A DNA stretch of 64,000 nt from Ascarosepion bandense (GCA_037127315.1 JBBBDQ010001918.1:5901001-5965000); one strand, 5' to 3'; counted from the first letter of the stretch, positions 42,861 to 53,915 are shown. The notes: generated by a model not told the origin, from the letters alone. Translations and numbers: made by a program.

Positions 42861-45800
42861 TACATCAGACGAAAATGAAATGCATGACGCGTATTGATAA
42901 TCTGCAAGGCACAGGATACTCTCCTGGTGAGACGCAGGAAGAGCAGGGCCAGGATGCACACCACAGTACCCGGTCCTTCCAAGTAGGGGTCAATATGTCC
43001 AGCAACAAAACATCAAGTAATTTTCGGAAAAAGATCAAATGGCCTGCAGCAACAGATACAAACTCTTGGCAAGCTTTTGATTTGGACGTCAGCGAGATCC
43101 TGACATTGATTTTGAAAGGCTCCGTTGACAAACAACTAGAAATTATGAGCAAAATAATCTTGAGCTTTGGAGCAGAACGATTTGGAAACAGCGAAGGGAA
43201 AAAAGTGGCGAATATCACCATGAATCGAAGAGAAAATCGAATTAAAAATCACAGAGCAGAATTAAAATCACTAAAAAAACAATATAAGAATGCAAAGCCC
43301 GAAGAAAAAGAAGCCTTAAGAGAACTAAGAGACTCAATCCGATCGGATTTAAAAGCATTAAGAAGAGCCGAATGGCACCGCCGGAGGAGGAGAGAAAGAG
43401 CTCGGAAAAGATCAGCCTTCATATCCAATCCTTTCGGATTTACCAAACAATTACTGGGTGAAACCCGCAGTGGAACGCTACAAAGTAGCACTGAGGAAAT
43501 AAATGCTTTTCTCAAAGACTCCTTAAGCGACCCCTACCAGCAGCAACAACTTCGCGAAAACCATCTGCTTCTTACACCAGATCCCCCTTCATTTGATCTC
43601 GACATAGGACTACCTAGCTTGGTTGAATTGCAATTAGTGGTTAAAAAAGCTCGGTCAAGCTCTGCTCCAGGCCCGAATGGAGTACTGTACTTAGTGTACA
43701 AAAGATGCCCAAAATTACAGCGTATCCTATGGAAGTTACTGAAGGTCATTTGTAAGAGAGGGAAGATAGCAGACAAGTAGAAGTATTCCGAGGGGATATG
43801 GATCCCCAAAGAGGAAAACGCCAAGAAAATCAACCAATTCAGATGCATTTCGCTGCTGAATGTTGAAGGAAAAAAATTTCTTCAGCTTATTAAGCAGTAG
43901 GCTGTCAAAATATCTAATAATAAATAACTACATTGACACCTCTGTTCAAAAAGGAGGAGTCCCAGGCATGCCAGAATGCATGGAACATACAGGGATCATT
44001 ACCCAACTACTAAAAGATGCCAAGGAAAATAAGGGAGATATTACAGTCCTCTGGTTAGACCTTAAGAATGCTTATGGGTCAATTCCCCATCGTCTGGTAG
44101 AAGAAGCTCTAATCCGGTACCATATACCCACTGCTTTCACCAAGCTCATTTTAAACTACTATAAGGAGTTTAGAATGAGGGCAGTAACAAAGACCTCAAC
44201 TTCAGCGTGGCACAATCTTGAAAGAGGGATAATAACAGGCTGCACCATTTCAGCGACTCTCTTCGCATTATCAATGAATATGCTGATAAAGGCGGCTAAA
44301 GTGGAATGTCCAGGACCAGTCTCCAGATCTGGTGTAAGGCAACCACCGATTCGCGCGTATATGGATGACATGACCATAACCAGCACGTCCGCCATTGAGG
44401 CAAGGCGGTTGCTGAAGGACATCGAAGAACTCATCAATTGGGCAAGAATGAGTTTTAACGCTTCCAAACCACGTTCCTTAGTAATGAAGAAAGGTAAGCT
44501 TTCGAAAAACAAAAGATTTAAGCTCTTTGGAGATGACATACCTACAATACATCAAAAGCCAGTAAAGAGCTTGGGGAAGCAGTTCGATGAAACCCTAAAA
44601 GATTCAAGATCCGTAATATTAACAAAGGAGAATCTAGAAGGGTGGTTAATCAGGGTTGATAAGTCTGGCTTATCTGGCAGATATAAAGGTTGGATTTATC
44701 AACACATCATTCTTCCAAAAATACTCTGGCCTGTAACGATCTGTGATTTCACTTCCTCCACGGTAGAACTAATGGAAAGAAGCATAACATCACGACTACG
44801 TAGGTGGTTAGGTTTGCCAACATCTCTATGCAGCGCAGCGTTATACGGGAAAACAAACGCACTGAAACTTCCGTTTAAAGGTCTACACGAAGAATTTAAA
44901 GTAGCTAAAGTGAGAGCTACAATCCAATACGAGTGCTCGAAAGATCCCAAAGTAGCCGGTGCGGGAATATCAGTGTATACAGGTAGAAAATGGAACGCCT
45001 CGAAAGAACTGAATACAGCAAAAAAAAAGAATCCGAGAAAAGGCAATACTAGAGACCGTAGCTACTGGATGCGCGGGCCTCGGGTTTTTTCCCTCAGAAA
45101 AATATGACAAACTGCAAGGAAAAAAGAAAAGTCATCTTTTGCAGAAAGAAATCAGAAACGGCGAAGAAGAGAAACGAATAGCAATCCAAGTCGGGATGAG
45201 ACAGCAAGGGGCATGGACCAAATGGAGCTCTATGTTGAAACGCCAAATCAAATGGTCCAAAATATGGCACGGTGACACCAGATTAAAATTTCTGATTCGT
45301 GCAGTATACGACACCCTGCCAAGCCCCACAAACTTACAATTATGGTATAAAACCCAGTCGCCAAATTGTCATCTTTGTGGGCGCAGAGGTACCTTAAAAC
45401 ATATCCTGATTAGCTGTAAATCTGCACTAGCTGATGGGCGTTACAGGTGGCGCCATTACGAAATTCTAAAAGAGATCGTGAAAATAGTTCAAAATGCGAT
45501 CAAAGAGAATGTTTACAACCCAGACACAAGGACATAAAATTTATTAAAGCGGACGCGAAAATCCCACGAAATAGAAAGGTAAATCCAAACCTGCTATCTC
45601 CTGCAACAGACTGGCAACTAAGGGCAGATATAGGCTCAAGATTGAAATTCCCAGAGCAAATTGCCATCACAAAAATTCGCCCAGATATAGTTTTCTTCTC
45701 ACATAAATTGAAGAAGATAGTCTTGTGGGAACTGACGGTCCCCTGGGAAGAAAACGCAGAGGAAGCTCATGAAAGGAAGAAGTTAAAATATGACGGACTG

Positions 45801-46348
45801 CTGGAGAGTTGCAGGGTTAAAGGCTAGAGGACTAGCTGCACCCCTATAGAAGAGGGGACGAGAGGATTTGCAGCAAGGTCATTATGCAAAGCTTTAACAG
45901 ATATTGGGATAGTGGAAGTAAAAAAAAGGAAAGCACTCAAGTCCATAACCGAAACAGCAGAAAGAACAGCTAATTGGTTATGGATCAAAAGAGAGAGTGC
46001 CTGGATTCCAAATTGTTAGCTAAAATTCCCCGAAATTCTGCGTCTAAATTATTGTTTCGGATGAGCTCATGTGCGGTTCGTCTCTAAATGGAAAGTGGCT
46101 CTGACTGTCGCCAATCGGAAGCATCTGCAGGGTTTCGTACCGGGCCTAAACGTAATTTTCCAGTGTCTGAAAGCGCTTATCGAGGATGGGCCGGAGGCTG
46201 ATCATCTCTGGTTGGGTCGGCGCGGTGAGTGGGGTATGATGTTGAAAGAGCCGAAACCCCCTAGTGATCCTCGCGATGACATCACTGACGACACCCCCTA
46301 GCGCCCCCATTACGGTGCGTATGTTTGAATTGTTTGAATGTCAGTTTA
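42861..46348 (+). mobile_element. R2-superfamily (restriction-like endonuclease) non-LTR retrotransposon, near full length
   Basis: About 3.5 kb with a single ORF (42869-46019, broken), a ~330-bp 3'UTR (46020-46348) and no poly(A) tail. Elements of this group nick a target with a C-terminal PD-(D/E)XK nuclease and copy their RNA at the nick, and many are target-specific. It interrupts a PLE terminal repeat exactly within the hammerhead-like hairpin. About a dozen bases of the hairpin (GTGAGCCGAAAG side) are missing at the junction. I cannot fix the first and last base to better than about 10 bp. Confidence 0.8.
42869..46019 (+). pseudogene. Broken ORF: RT plus C2HC zinc-knuckle plus restriction-like endonuclease
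   Basis: Order of parts: a basic, coiled-coil-like N-terminal region (LKSLKKQYKNAKPEEKEAL, RRAEWHRRRRRERARKR); RT entry with APGPNG at 43664-43681; RT core with WLDLKNAYGSIPH, GIITGCTISATLFAL and the catalytic YMDD (44358-44369); thumb (GIYQH-like WIYQHIILPKILWP); QQGAWTKW; a C2HC finger (45367-45417, NCHLCGRRGT to ISC); and a nuclease with RPDIV (45678-45692), WELTVPWEE (45726 on) and HERKKLKY. Breaks: a TAG at 43778, a +1 slip in seven A's near 43870, a frame change in A-runs near 45010-45040, another near 45520-45537, and a TAG at 45825 where the family usually has Trp. The final part ends TANWLWIKRESAWIPNC. Closest to R2/HERO-type elements of fish and corals, judged by motif order; subfamily uncertain. 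Confidence 0.85.
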
Positions 46349-46500
46349 ACACTTAGAATCAGCATAATTAAAATATCCAAATTTTGGACAATTTTCGTCC
46401 ATATTCTCACTTGAAATTAAAACTAAAATACGATGTTTAGAACGGGTCAGGATTAAACATAACAGACATTCATTGTCTGGTATATTTAACAGTATAAGTT
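46349..46500 (+). mobile_element. PLE terminal repeat, right part
   Basis: It resumes at ACTTAGAATCAGCATAATTA, then TGGACAATTTTCGTCC, ATACGATGTTTAGAACGGG and AACAGACATTCATTGTCTGG. This is collinear with 22068-22200. Together with 42700-42860 it is one PLE fragment split by the retrotransposon. Confidence 0.75.
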
Positions 46501-46526
46501 TAGAGAATTATCTGCAGTCTTGATAC

Positions 46527-46527
46527 A

Positions 46528-46577
<50 letters not shown>
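46527..46577. repeat. (TA)n(TG)n microsatellite
   Basis: TA tract followed by a TG tract. Confidence 0.95.
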
Positions 46578-47000
46578 TTCATCAGTGAAAAGTGCCTGAA
46601 AGTGCCTGAAATCACTGCATAGGTTAACCGAAGATTTTCTCTGAAAACAAGGTATCGGAATTGGATGGAAGCCGTAGGTGTTTACGCTCACGGGAAGACA
46701 TAACACATCGAAGTTAAGTGTTTGAGCGAACACCCTTTGATAAAAACATATTGATCTGCCAGATGATGCACACTTTCCCAGAAAATGTAACTAAGATCTG
46801 TTGAGCATAATTGCAGTTTAAATCACAGATAGAGTTTGTAGTTGTAGAACAAACAAAAATGTACCTGAGCAGGGGTCTGAAACATAGGTTTATTATCTGC
46901 TATAGATGCTGGTCTGCTCAAAAAATGATCATCTGGCAATTATTTTCCTGGGTATAACAATAATCTATCTCCGACAGTAAGACCTCTGATGGGTAGATTG
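46578..47000. other. Intergenic DNA, no feature seen
   Basis: No gene or repeat recognised. Confidence 0.4.
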
Positions 47001-47600
47001 GAGTTTCCGAGAAGCGTGGAACCACCTAAGTGGTGTTGTTCTCAGGTCTGCCTAGGCTCGGGATAGTAGGGACTGTTAGGAGCCTCAGCTATGGGAAAAT
47101 CGTAAACCCGGCGGATGAACTTCACTTGTGGTGATACCGACCGAGCAAAAGCGAGGGACCGTATGTTTGCACCCTCACGACCATAAAGCAAATGACCAAA
47201 AGTCGTCCGTGCGCAGCGGGATTCGCGCAGATGATCCGGTTGAAAAATAAAAATTAATTAAATATTAAATTTCCAGTTCGCGAGCCTACGCGAATTTTAT
47301 TTATCGGCCAATGGGAAGCCCAGAATCGAATACAAGTGTGAATCCCAAATGATCTGCTGCGATCCAAAAAGAAGATATAAAAAGCCGATACAGAAAGCAT
47401 CGACAGACAGACCGACGCAAAGACCTAGACAGACGAGAGTAATTAGTATCTCCCTTGACCAAGTCAAGTGGCTTATTATGCTCGTCGTCTTGCTTACCTC
47501 TTTCCTTCTTCCCTGTCTAAAAACTACTTACTGACCTAAGGAGCGAATATATCAGACACATTCCTACTTACAACGCTCCCACATTCCTAAGCATTAATTC
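47001..47600 (+). other. GC-richer unclassified segment with TATA-like box
   Basis: 47000-47350 is GC- and CpG-richer than its surroundings (CCCGGCGGATGAACTTC, GTCCGTGCGCAGCGGG). AGATATAAAAAGCCGATA at about 47373 is a good TATA box. A 5' LTR or a host promoter are both possible; no ORF of note follows. Confidence 0.25.
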
Positions 47601-47989
47601 TCTTTTCAGCATTTTATTGCCATGAACATTTTAACGCCCGTTGGACCTATACTTCAAGTATTACTTTAATTGTAAAAACCTTAATTGATATGTGTATATA
47701 TAAAATGTTATTTTTCAACTCAATTCAATTGCTTTTCTTGAATTATAATCTTTTTATGACTTATAGTGGGCTATCTTCAACAAGGCCAAATTCCGTTAAT
47801 CTGCAACAACATACTACTACCCTTCACTAGAACGGACTCCCACTATAAACCGGAAAAGAATGTATAACCCGCTATACACTCATCCACACCCCAATTCTAC
47901 CAGTAATTATTGATGGGGCGGGTGGAGAGTGAGAAAGAGAGAGAGAGAGAGAGAGAGTGTGTGAGGCCCTTTTGTATATATATATATAT
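47601..47989. other. Intergenic DNA with small inverted repeat and (GA)n
   Basis: ATAGTGGG (about 47764) and CCCACTAT (about 47849) face each other about 80 bp apart, possibly a tiny MITE. A (GA)n tract lies at 47935-47957 and a (TA)n tract at 47976-47989. Confidence 0.4.
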
Positions 47990-48316
47990 TTTCTCGCACT
48001 TCCCGCTTGTGGAATTCCCTTTTGTATGCTTGCTTCCCTGACAGCTATAATCTTCAAGAATTTAAATGCAATGTCAATTGACATTTATTATCTATTTGGC
48101 ACTCATCCTTTTTTCCGACAAACGGTGTATCATGTTCTTTTCCCTTTCCACTCTACTCTCATGCAGCTCTCTTCATGCCAGTGTTCCCATCCATCTCTTA
48201 CCCATTCTCTAACACGCATTGTAACTTGTTCCTCTTTCTCATCACTCTCCTCTTATATAACCCCCCTGCGCACCAGTGGCAGCACTTCCTTGCTTGGGGT
48301 GAAATGGTTATAAAAG
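47990..48316 (+). mobile_element. LINE family A 3' end, short
   Basis: It starts inside the coding end (TCTCGCACTTCCCGCTTGTG; LWNSLLYAC, FKNLNAMSIDIY across frames) and ends in the tail (CGCACCAGTGGCAGCACTTC, GGGGTGAAATGGTTATAAAA). Confidence 0.8.
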
Positions 48317-48884
48317 AATATATTTATTATTCATTTCCTATGCCACATAACCTATTTGCCTGTGAAATGGAGCGAGGCAGATTACATTATTGACCGTTAA
48401 CCTTAATGAGGTCTGGATTTCGGGATTTTGTTTTTGATTTGGCTTGACTGCTGACCTTAAGAGCCGGACTCGAATACAGCATTATTTCATCCGGCGTCGG
48501 GGCATATAACAGTTATTTATTAAAGCTACCATCGATTTCGCGTAATGCTAAAAGTTTACCTTGCCCAATGAGGATCAACTACTTACTCACTAGTAGTGGT
48601 TTATGAGATTGGATTAATGACAGTAACAAAGCAAAAACCGTGTTACAGTTACGAATTATTCTTGCAAGAGATTGAACGCATGTCTAACCTCAATAAAACA
48701 GTTTTATAGGTCACTTTCTTGTAATTCGCTTTAAAATCTTGTTTAGATTGTCGTGATAAGATAGAACTACCGAGAAGAATTTTGATTATCCTCTCAGAAA
48801 TAGTTAATCATATTTACTTGCTTAATGTTGGCGTTAGATGGAAGATTATTTCAACCTCTCCGCCCCGTTTTATAAATACAAGGT
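48317..48884. other. Intergenic DNA, no feature seen
   Basis: No gene or repeat recognised. Confidence 0.4.
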
Positions 48885-49250
48885 GATCCAAAAGTAGATG
48901 GATAGTGTGACCCTTATTTCTTCTGCATTATTTAAGAGTATTCTGTGAGTATTTTCTGAGAAATGGACTGAGTTGGCCGAATAGATCCAATTGATTGGCT
49001 ATCACGTTTACATGACTTGACACCAATGAATTCTTTTTTGGGGGAGTACTGAAGGACAAAGTTTATCGTCGTAAACCAAGAAGTGTTAATAGTTGAAAAA
49101 TTACATAAGAGATGCATTTTGAAAAAATATTTGTCGAAATGTGAGGGGTAGACTTCAAAGCTGTGTAAATTATGATGGACAATTTTATCAACACCTGCGT
49201 TGATAAAATTTAAGCGTTTTTGTATTATTGTACAAAATAAAAATTAAAAA
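48885..49250 (+). mobile_element. Decayed transposase fragment, IS630/Tc1/mariner type
   Basis: Across frames: DWLSRLHDLTPMN, FFWGSTEGQS-like sequence and KDKVYRRKPRSVN. This resembles the WPxRSPDLTPxDFFLWGxxKDKVY stretch around the third catalytic acid of mariner-like DDE transposases. Many stops; only the C-terminal part is seen. Confidence 0.5.
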
Positions 49251-49291
49251 TTAACTGTCAATGTAATAATTGTATTAGTAATTATAATTGT

Positions 49292-49709
49292 TCTTCAATA
49301 CGGCTGTGAATGCTGGACAATATCATCGAAAATGAGGACAAAACTGGAAGCGGCCGAAATGTGGTTCTACAGAAGCATGCTACGGATATCGTGGACTGAG
49401 CATACAAGCAACGACGAGGTGTTAGAAAGAATGGCAACAAAAAGGAAATTAATGCTGAGCAACAGGAAGAGACAACTGAAGTTCCTGGGACGTGCAATGA
49501 GGAACCTGAGACTGACTGGACAGATAGAAGGAAGGAGAGACAGAGGAAGGCAGCGGATAACATATTCGCAGGGACTGATCAGGTGGATGACGGAACGGGG
49601 GTTGCCAGGAGCAACAGGAGCAAACATACTAAGATCCACAAGGGATAGGGAGACGTGGAGAGCCATGATCGCCTACGTCCTGAAGGGACAAGGCACATAG
49701 AAGAAGAAG
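49292..49709 (+). mobile_element. LINE family B 3' end with 12-bp target-site duplication
   Basis: A 122-codon open end (MRTKLEAAEMWFYRSMLR, ISWTEHTSNDEVLERMATKR, QLKFLGRAMRNLRLTGQIEG, STRDRETWRAMIAYVLKGQG, stop at 49700) is followed by a (GAA)n tail. AATTATAATTGT occurs at both 49280-49291 and 49710-49721, the duplication expected from target-primed reverse transcription. 5' truncated within the RT thumb. A young insertion. Confidence 0.9.
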
Positions 49710-49734
49710 AATTATAATTGTATATGTAATATCA

Positions 49735-50400
49735 AAATAAAGCGGGGCTGTTTGTACTCTTTAGTTTGTTTTGTTTTTTACTCATTTGTAACCAATAAAA
49801 TGCGCAAGAGCCACTCAAAGTACGTGGTTATTGTGTGGTGTTGTATAAGTTTTTTTAAGGTCCTCAAGGCTAAATTTCCAAAGCTTAATATCCATGATTC
49901 GAAGTTTCTGCTCTGTATTTGGTTAGATCAGATGGGTGCAATATATTATGAGCTGCCTAAACCGACCGAAACCATCACGGGATATAGCTTTTGATTACAA
50001 CTGGTGAATTTGAGCCGAGTTTAAAGAAAACAACAGCCGCTATACGAGCAGAGATACGACAAAATGATTTTGCAACATGATAACGCTAGGCCACACGTTG
50101 CAAAATAGGTGGAAACTTGCCTTAAAACAACTTAAATGAGAAGTCCTACTCAACCCGCCGTATTCACCAGACATTCAGCAGTTGGATTATCACTTGTTCT
50201 AATCGAGAGTCTGAGCTGCACTTTCATTCTTATAAAGATACTAAAAAATGGGTCGACTCGTGATTAGCCTCAAAAGAGGTGTCGTTTTTCCGACGTGTAA
50301 TTCAAATGCTGCCAGAAGGATGAGAAACAATAGTTGCTAGCGATGGACAATACATTCAGTGGCATATTTGTTTTACTAATTTCTGTAAATAAATCATTCA
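49735..50400 (+). mobile_element. mariner transposase pseudogene
   Basis: Across frames it encodes FLLCIWLDQMGAIYYELPKP, TETITGYSF, then a KMILQHDNARPHVAK block, SPDIQQLDYHLF-like sequence, KKWVDS, FFRRV and MLPEG/SDGQYIQ-like ends. LCIWWD..G..YYELL, QHDNARPH and the SPD...SDYHLF block are the DD34D mariner catalytic region in order. Multiple stops and indels; inactive. The N-terminal helix-turn-helix part is absent. Confidence 0.8.
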
Positions 50401-50428
50401 GTCAGCGAGAACTTATTCAGGATCTTAA

Positions 50429-50477
50429 TATATATATATATATATATAGTGTATCGAGGCAGCAGATAATTTTCTAT
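50429..50477 (+). repeat. (TA)n followed by the shared boundary block
   Basis: TATATAGTGTATCGAGGCAG, then CAGATAATTTTCTAT: the same block as 13668-13698. Confidence 0.7.
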
Positions 50478-51014
50478 CTACGCAGATGACACTACAATAT
50501 ACTCCCGCACCAGTATGAAACCTATCGTGGCGGACAGACATAATCTCGCTGCTGACCTTGAACGGGATCTACACTCTGTGGTGAACTGGGGCAAGAAGTG
50601 GCTTGTCAACTTCAATTCATCTAAGACCAAGCTGTTGTCTGTCAACCATTACAGGCAACCTCTCCTGCCTCCCATAAGCATGGACCAAGCGATTCTCCCG
50701 GAGAGAAATACACTACGCCTCCTCGGACTTACCCTGTCCTCAGACCTCAAATGGAACCACTACATTGAATCCATAGCAAAATCTACTGCTAAGAAGGTTG
50801 GGTCACTATGTCGATCCAGGATGTTTTTTCCGCCTAAATCCATCCTGCATATATACAAGACAACCATCCGTCCGTGCATGGAGTACTGCTGCCATTTATG
50901 GTCAGGTGCTCCTGCCGTTCTCCTCAGTGTTCTTGACAACCTCCAAAGGAGAGTCTGTAATGTGATAGGTACTGATCTGGCGGCTCGACTGCAGCCACTT
51001 CCCCATCGTTGAAA
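50478..51014 (+). mobile_element. LINE family A RT C-terminal segment with YADD active site
   Basis: The open frame begins with IYADDTTIYSRTSMKP, which contains the RT catalytic Y/F-ADD box. It continues with LAADLERDLHSVVNWGKKWL, VNFNSSKTKLLSVNH, LRLLGLTLSSDLKWNHYIES, KSILHIYKTTIRPCMEYCCH and LQRRVCNVIGTDLAARLQPL, with a stop at about 51010. It supplies the part missing upstream in the other family A copies. It is cut on the left at the boundary block and on the right by a PLE repeat, so both ends are truncated, but the 175 codons are uninterrupted. Confidence 0.85.
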
Positions 51015-51019
51015 GGTGG

Positions 51020-51290
51020 CTACCTATAGACATATGAAACTAAAGACAAAAAAATTCTCCAACATATGGATATTTTTTTATTATGCTGGTTCTAGGCTTT
51101 CAGCTCACACGAGCCATCTTCAGAGAGGTTACAGGGATGTTAACATAAAAACATCCACCAACAAAGATGATTTTATCTTGTTACATTGCTATGCGACGAT
51201 AAAAGTCACCGAATAGCAGACGCAGTTCGTAAATTCGTAATGCGGTTCTATGATGTCACACCGCGTGAGAGCATGAAATATTAACAGAAC
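51020..51290 (-). mobile_element. PLE terminal repeat, minus strand
   Basis: The minus strand carries the PLE repeat: GTGTGACATCATAGAACCGC, ATCATCTTTGTTGGTGGATG, CTCTGAAGATGGCTCGTGTG, AGCTGAAAGCCTAGAACCAG and then the ORF-start block. It faces the plus-strand copy at 51250-51620. Confidence 0.75.
51086..51127 (-). ncRNA. Hammerhead-like PLE motif, minus strand
   Basis: CTGAAGA (51123-51117), hairpin GGCTC/GAGCT with a GTGT loop, GAAA (51101-51098). Same layout as 14072-14110, with one pair changed to G-U. Confidence 0.5.
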
Positions 51291-51620
51291 CATATATTTA
51301 AATGCATTACGTGTTGTGGCCAGATTAAAATGCGTCTGCTTTTCGGTGCCTGTTATCGTTGCATAGCAATTTTTGTCAACACAAGTTAAAATCATCTTTG
51401 ATTATGGATGTCTTTATATTAACGTACCTGTAATGTCTCTGAAGATGGTTCATGCAAGCCGAAAGCTTAGAACCAACATAATAAAAAATTATCCAAATGC
51501 TGGAGAATTTTTGTCTTTATTTTCACCTGAAATTAAAGCCAAAATACGATGTTTATAAACGGCTCATGATTAAACATAATAGACATTCATTTTCTCTTAT
51601 ATTTGACAGTATATACTTAT
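51250..51620 (+). mobile_element. PLE terminal repeat and ORF start, plus strand
   Basis: TTATCGTTGCATAGCAATTT, TTGTCAACACAAGTTAAAAT, then CTCTGAAGATGGTTCATGCA, AGCCGAAAGCTTAGAACC and an open N-terminal segment (IIKNYPNAGEFLSLFSPEIK, AKIRCL). Paired head to head with 51020-51290, it makes an inverted-repeat arrangement as described for some PLE copies. Confidence 0.75.
51436..51475 (+). ncRNA. Hammerhead-like PLE motif, plus strand
   Basis: CTGAAGA (51439-51445) and GAAA (51461-51464) enclose GGTTC ATG CAAGCC, which still pairs over four positions including a G-U. The following AGCT is self-complementary as in the other copies. Confidence 0.45.
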
Positions 51621-52406
51621 ACGTACATACATATATATATATAGAGAGAGAGCGAGTGTCAGAGCGAGAAAGAGAGAGTAGGTGTCTGCTAAAATTTCTA
51701 GCGTAAACAATAAATACAGGGAGGTTATCGGTACTGAATTAACATATCTTATCTAGTATTTAATTTCCTTCAAAGTAGTAAGCTTCTGAAGTCCCACATT
51801 TATCGAGCGTAGAGTCGTTTTCATTTAAGGTGTTACTAATGCCTAACGTGGGGGGTTGGAGAGCTGAAAAAACAATATATTAAATATTTTCATTTATGTT
51901 AAATATTTCATCTCTTGATATATCGCGTCTTATTTCCGGTAAAGCGTTTAGAATTTTTCTGTTCATATATTTAGAAATATTTCTTCTCCGTTCAACACGT
52001 TCACCTATTTTTCATTTTCGTTTTCTTTGGGTCTTCTTTCCTCACAATATCGTAATAGATGGCTAACCGACCTCGTCCGCTCAAGCTATTATGATCTTCG
52101 TTTTACGTGGCTACAAAGAATCCATCTATTTTCCAGAAACTGGCAAAGAAAAACCAGTGAACTGAGAAAATAAATAAACAGAGAAACAAATATATAATAA
52201 CAGCGATATAACTTTCGGGAAATATAAGAGTAAAAAGGAAAAAAATATATAAACATTCGAAGACAGATGCGCATGACGAAAACTAGACAATGAAATATGT
52301 TCGGATAAACGGTGAGTTCTAATAGGAAAGGAATTACGAGATAGAGAAGCGAAATATTGTTTCTCGTATATGTTAAGTTTACTTCATGTCTGTTGATCTT
52401 TTTCAA
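51621..52406. other. Intergenic DNA with a short (GA)n tract
   Basis: A GA-rich tract spans 51642-51680. The minus-strand 105-codon frame (52406-52089) is hydrophobic and aromatic-rich, with no known domain, in AT-rich DNA; not called. No other feature. Confidence 0.4.
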
Positions 52407-53475
52407 TTTATAATCGCATTAGTTATATATTTATTTCATAAATATTAATTAGTTACAATAGCATTCGTTATATATTTATTTTATAAATATTAATTAGTTA
52501 TAATTGCATTCGTTATATATTTATTTCATTAATATTAATTAGTTATAATCGCATTCGTTATATATTTATTTTATAAATATTAATTAGTTATAATTGCATT
52601 CGTTATATATTTATTTCATAAATATTAATTAGTTATAATCGCATTCGATATATATTTATTTTTTACATATTAATTAGTTATAATCGCATTCGTTATATAT
52701 TTATTTTATAAATATTAATTAATTATAATCGCATTACTTATATATTTATTTTATAAATATTAATTATTTATAATAGCATTAGTTATATATTTATTTCATA
52801 AATATTAATTAGTTATAATCGCATTCGATATATATTTATTTTTTACATATTAATTAGTTATAATCGCATTCGTTATATATTTATTTTATAAATATTAATT
52901 AATTATAATCGCATTACTTATATATTTATTTTATAAATATTAATTATTTATAATAGCATTAGTTATATATTTATTTCATAAATATTAATTAGTTATAATC
53001 GCATTCGATATATATTTATTTTTTTACATATTAATTAGTTATAATCGCATTCGTTATATATTTATTTTATAAATATTAATTAATTATAATCGCATTACTT
53101 ATATATTTATTTTATAAATATTTAATTATTTATAATAGCATTAGTTATAGATTTATTTTATAAATATTAATTAGTTATAATCGCATTCGTTATATATTTA
53201 TTTTATAAATATTAATTAGTTATAATCGCATTCGTTATATATTTATTTTATAAATATTTATTAGTTATAATCGCATTCGTTATATATTTATTTTATAAAT
53301 ATTAATTAGTTATAATCGCATTCGTTATATATTTATTTTATAAATATTAATTAGTTATAATCGCATTAGTTATATATTTATTTTATAAATATTAATTAGT
53401 TATAATCGCATTAGTTATATATTATTTTATAAATATTAATTAGTTATGATCGCATTAATTGTTATTTATTTTATA
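52407..53475 (+). repeat. 45-bp AT-rich satellite, ~24 units, with a 180-bp higher-order repeat
   Basis: The basic unit contains TAATCGCATTCGTTATATAT and TTATTTTATAAATATTAATT. Variants marked by CGATATATATTTATTTTTTA occur at 52646, 52826 and 53006, exactly 180 bp (four units) apart. The three intervening units show the same order of variants each time. Units outside 52640-53150 lack this ordering. Confidence 0.95.
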
Positions 53476-53481
53476 TAAATA

Positions 53482-53865
53482 ACTAGCAGTATAGTCCGGC
53501 GTTGCTCGGGTGTAATGAAAGCTTTAAAACTAATCCATGGTCCTGGAGCTCAGACTCTTTGGACATTGGCACAAAAACTAAAAAGCAATAGTTGCTTCCA
53601 GTTAAAGCGAAGCCGTAGACTGAAAGAAAAATGAATGGATGTAAGTCAAATTTTGATTTCCTGGTATCGATATTAAATAAGTTTTTTTTCGTCGTAAACT
53701 GAATTTTGAAGGCTAAATAAGTCCTCTGAGTAAATGGTATCATGGCTGAGATTAAGAATTACAATTATACTTCCTTGGAGCCAAACCCGAAGCAAAAACT
53801 AAAATAAAAGAGCTGAAAAAAATACAGATATACTGGCAGATAAACAGACACACACAAACATCTTG

Positions 53866-53915
<50 letters not shown>

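Noticed and set aside
42851..43780. A separate intact 309-codon host gene
   Set aside because: It is the N-terminal part of the retrotransposon ORF, continuing after a stop and a frameshift.
46572..46605. Hammerhead-like TTTCATCAG near a TG tract
   Set aside because: No matching GAAA block or stems at the required spacing.
52089..52406. 105-codon minus-strand ORF, hydrophobic, possible membrane protein
   Set aside because: AT-rich composition explains the bias; no start context, domain or splice support.
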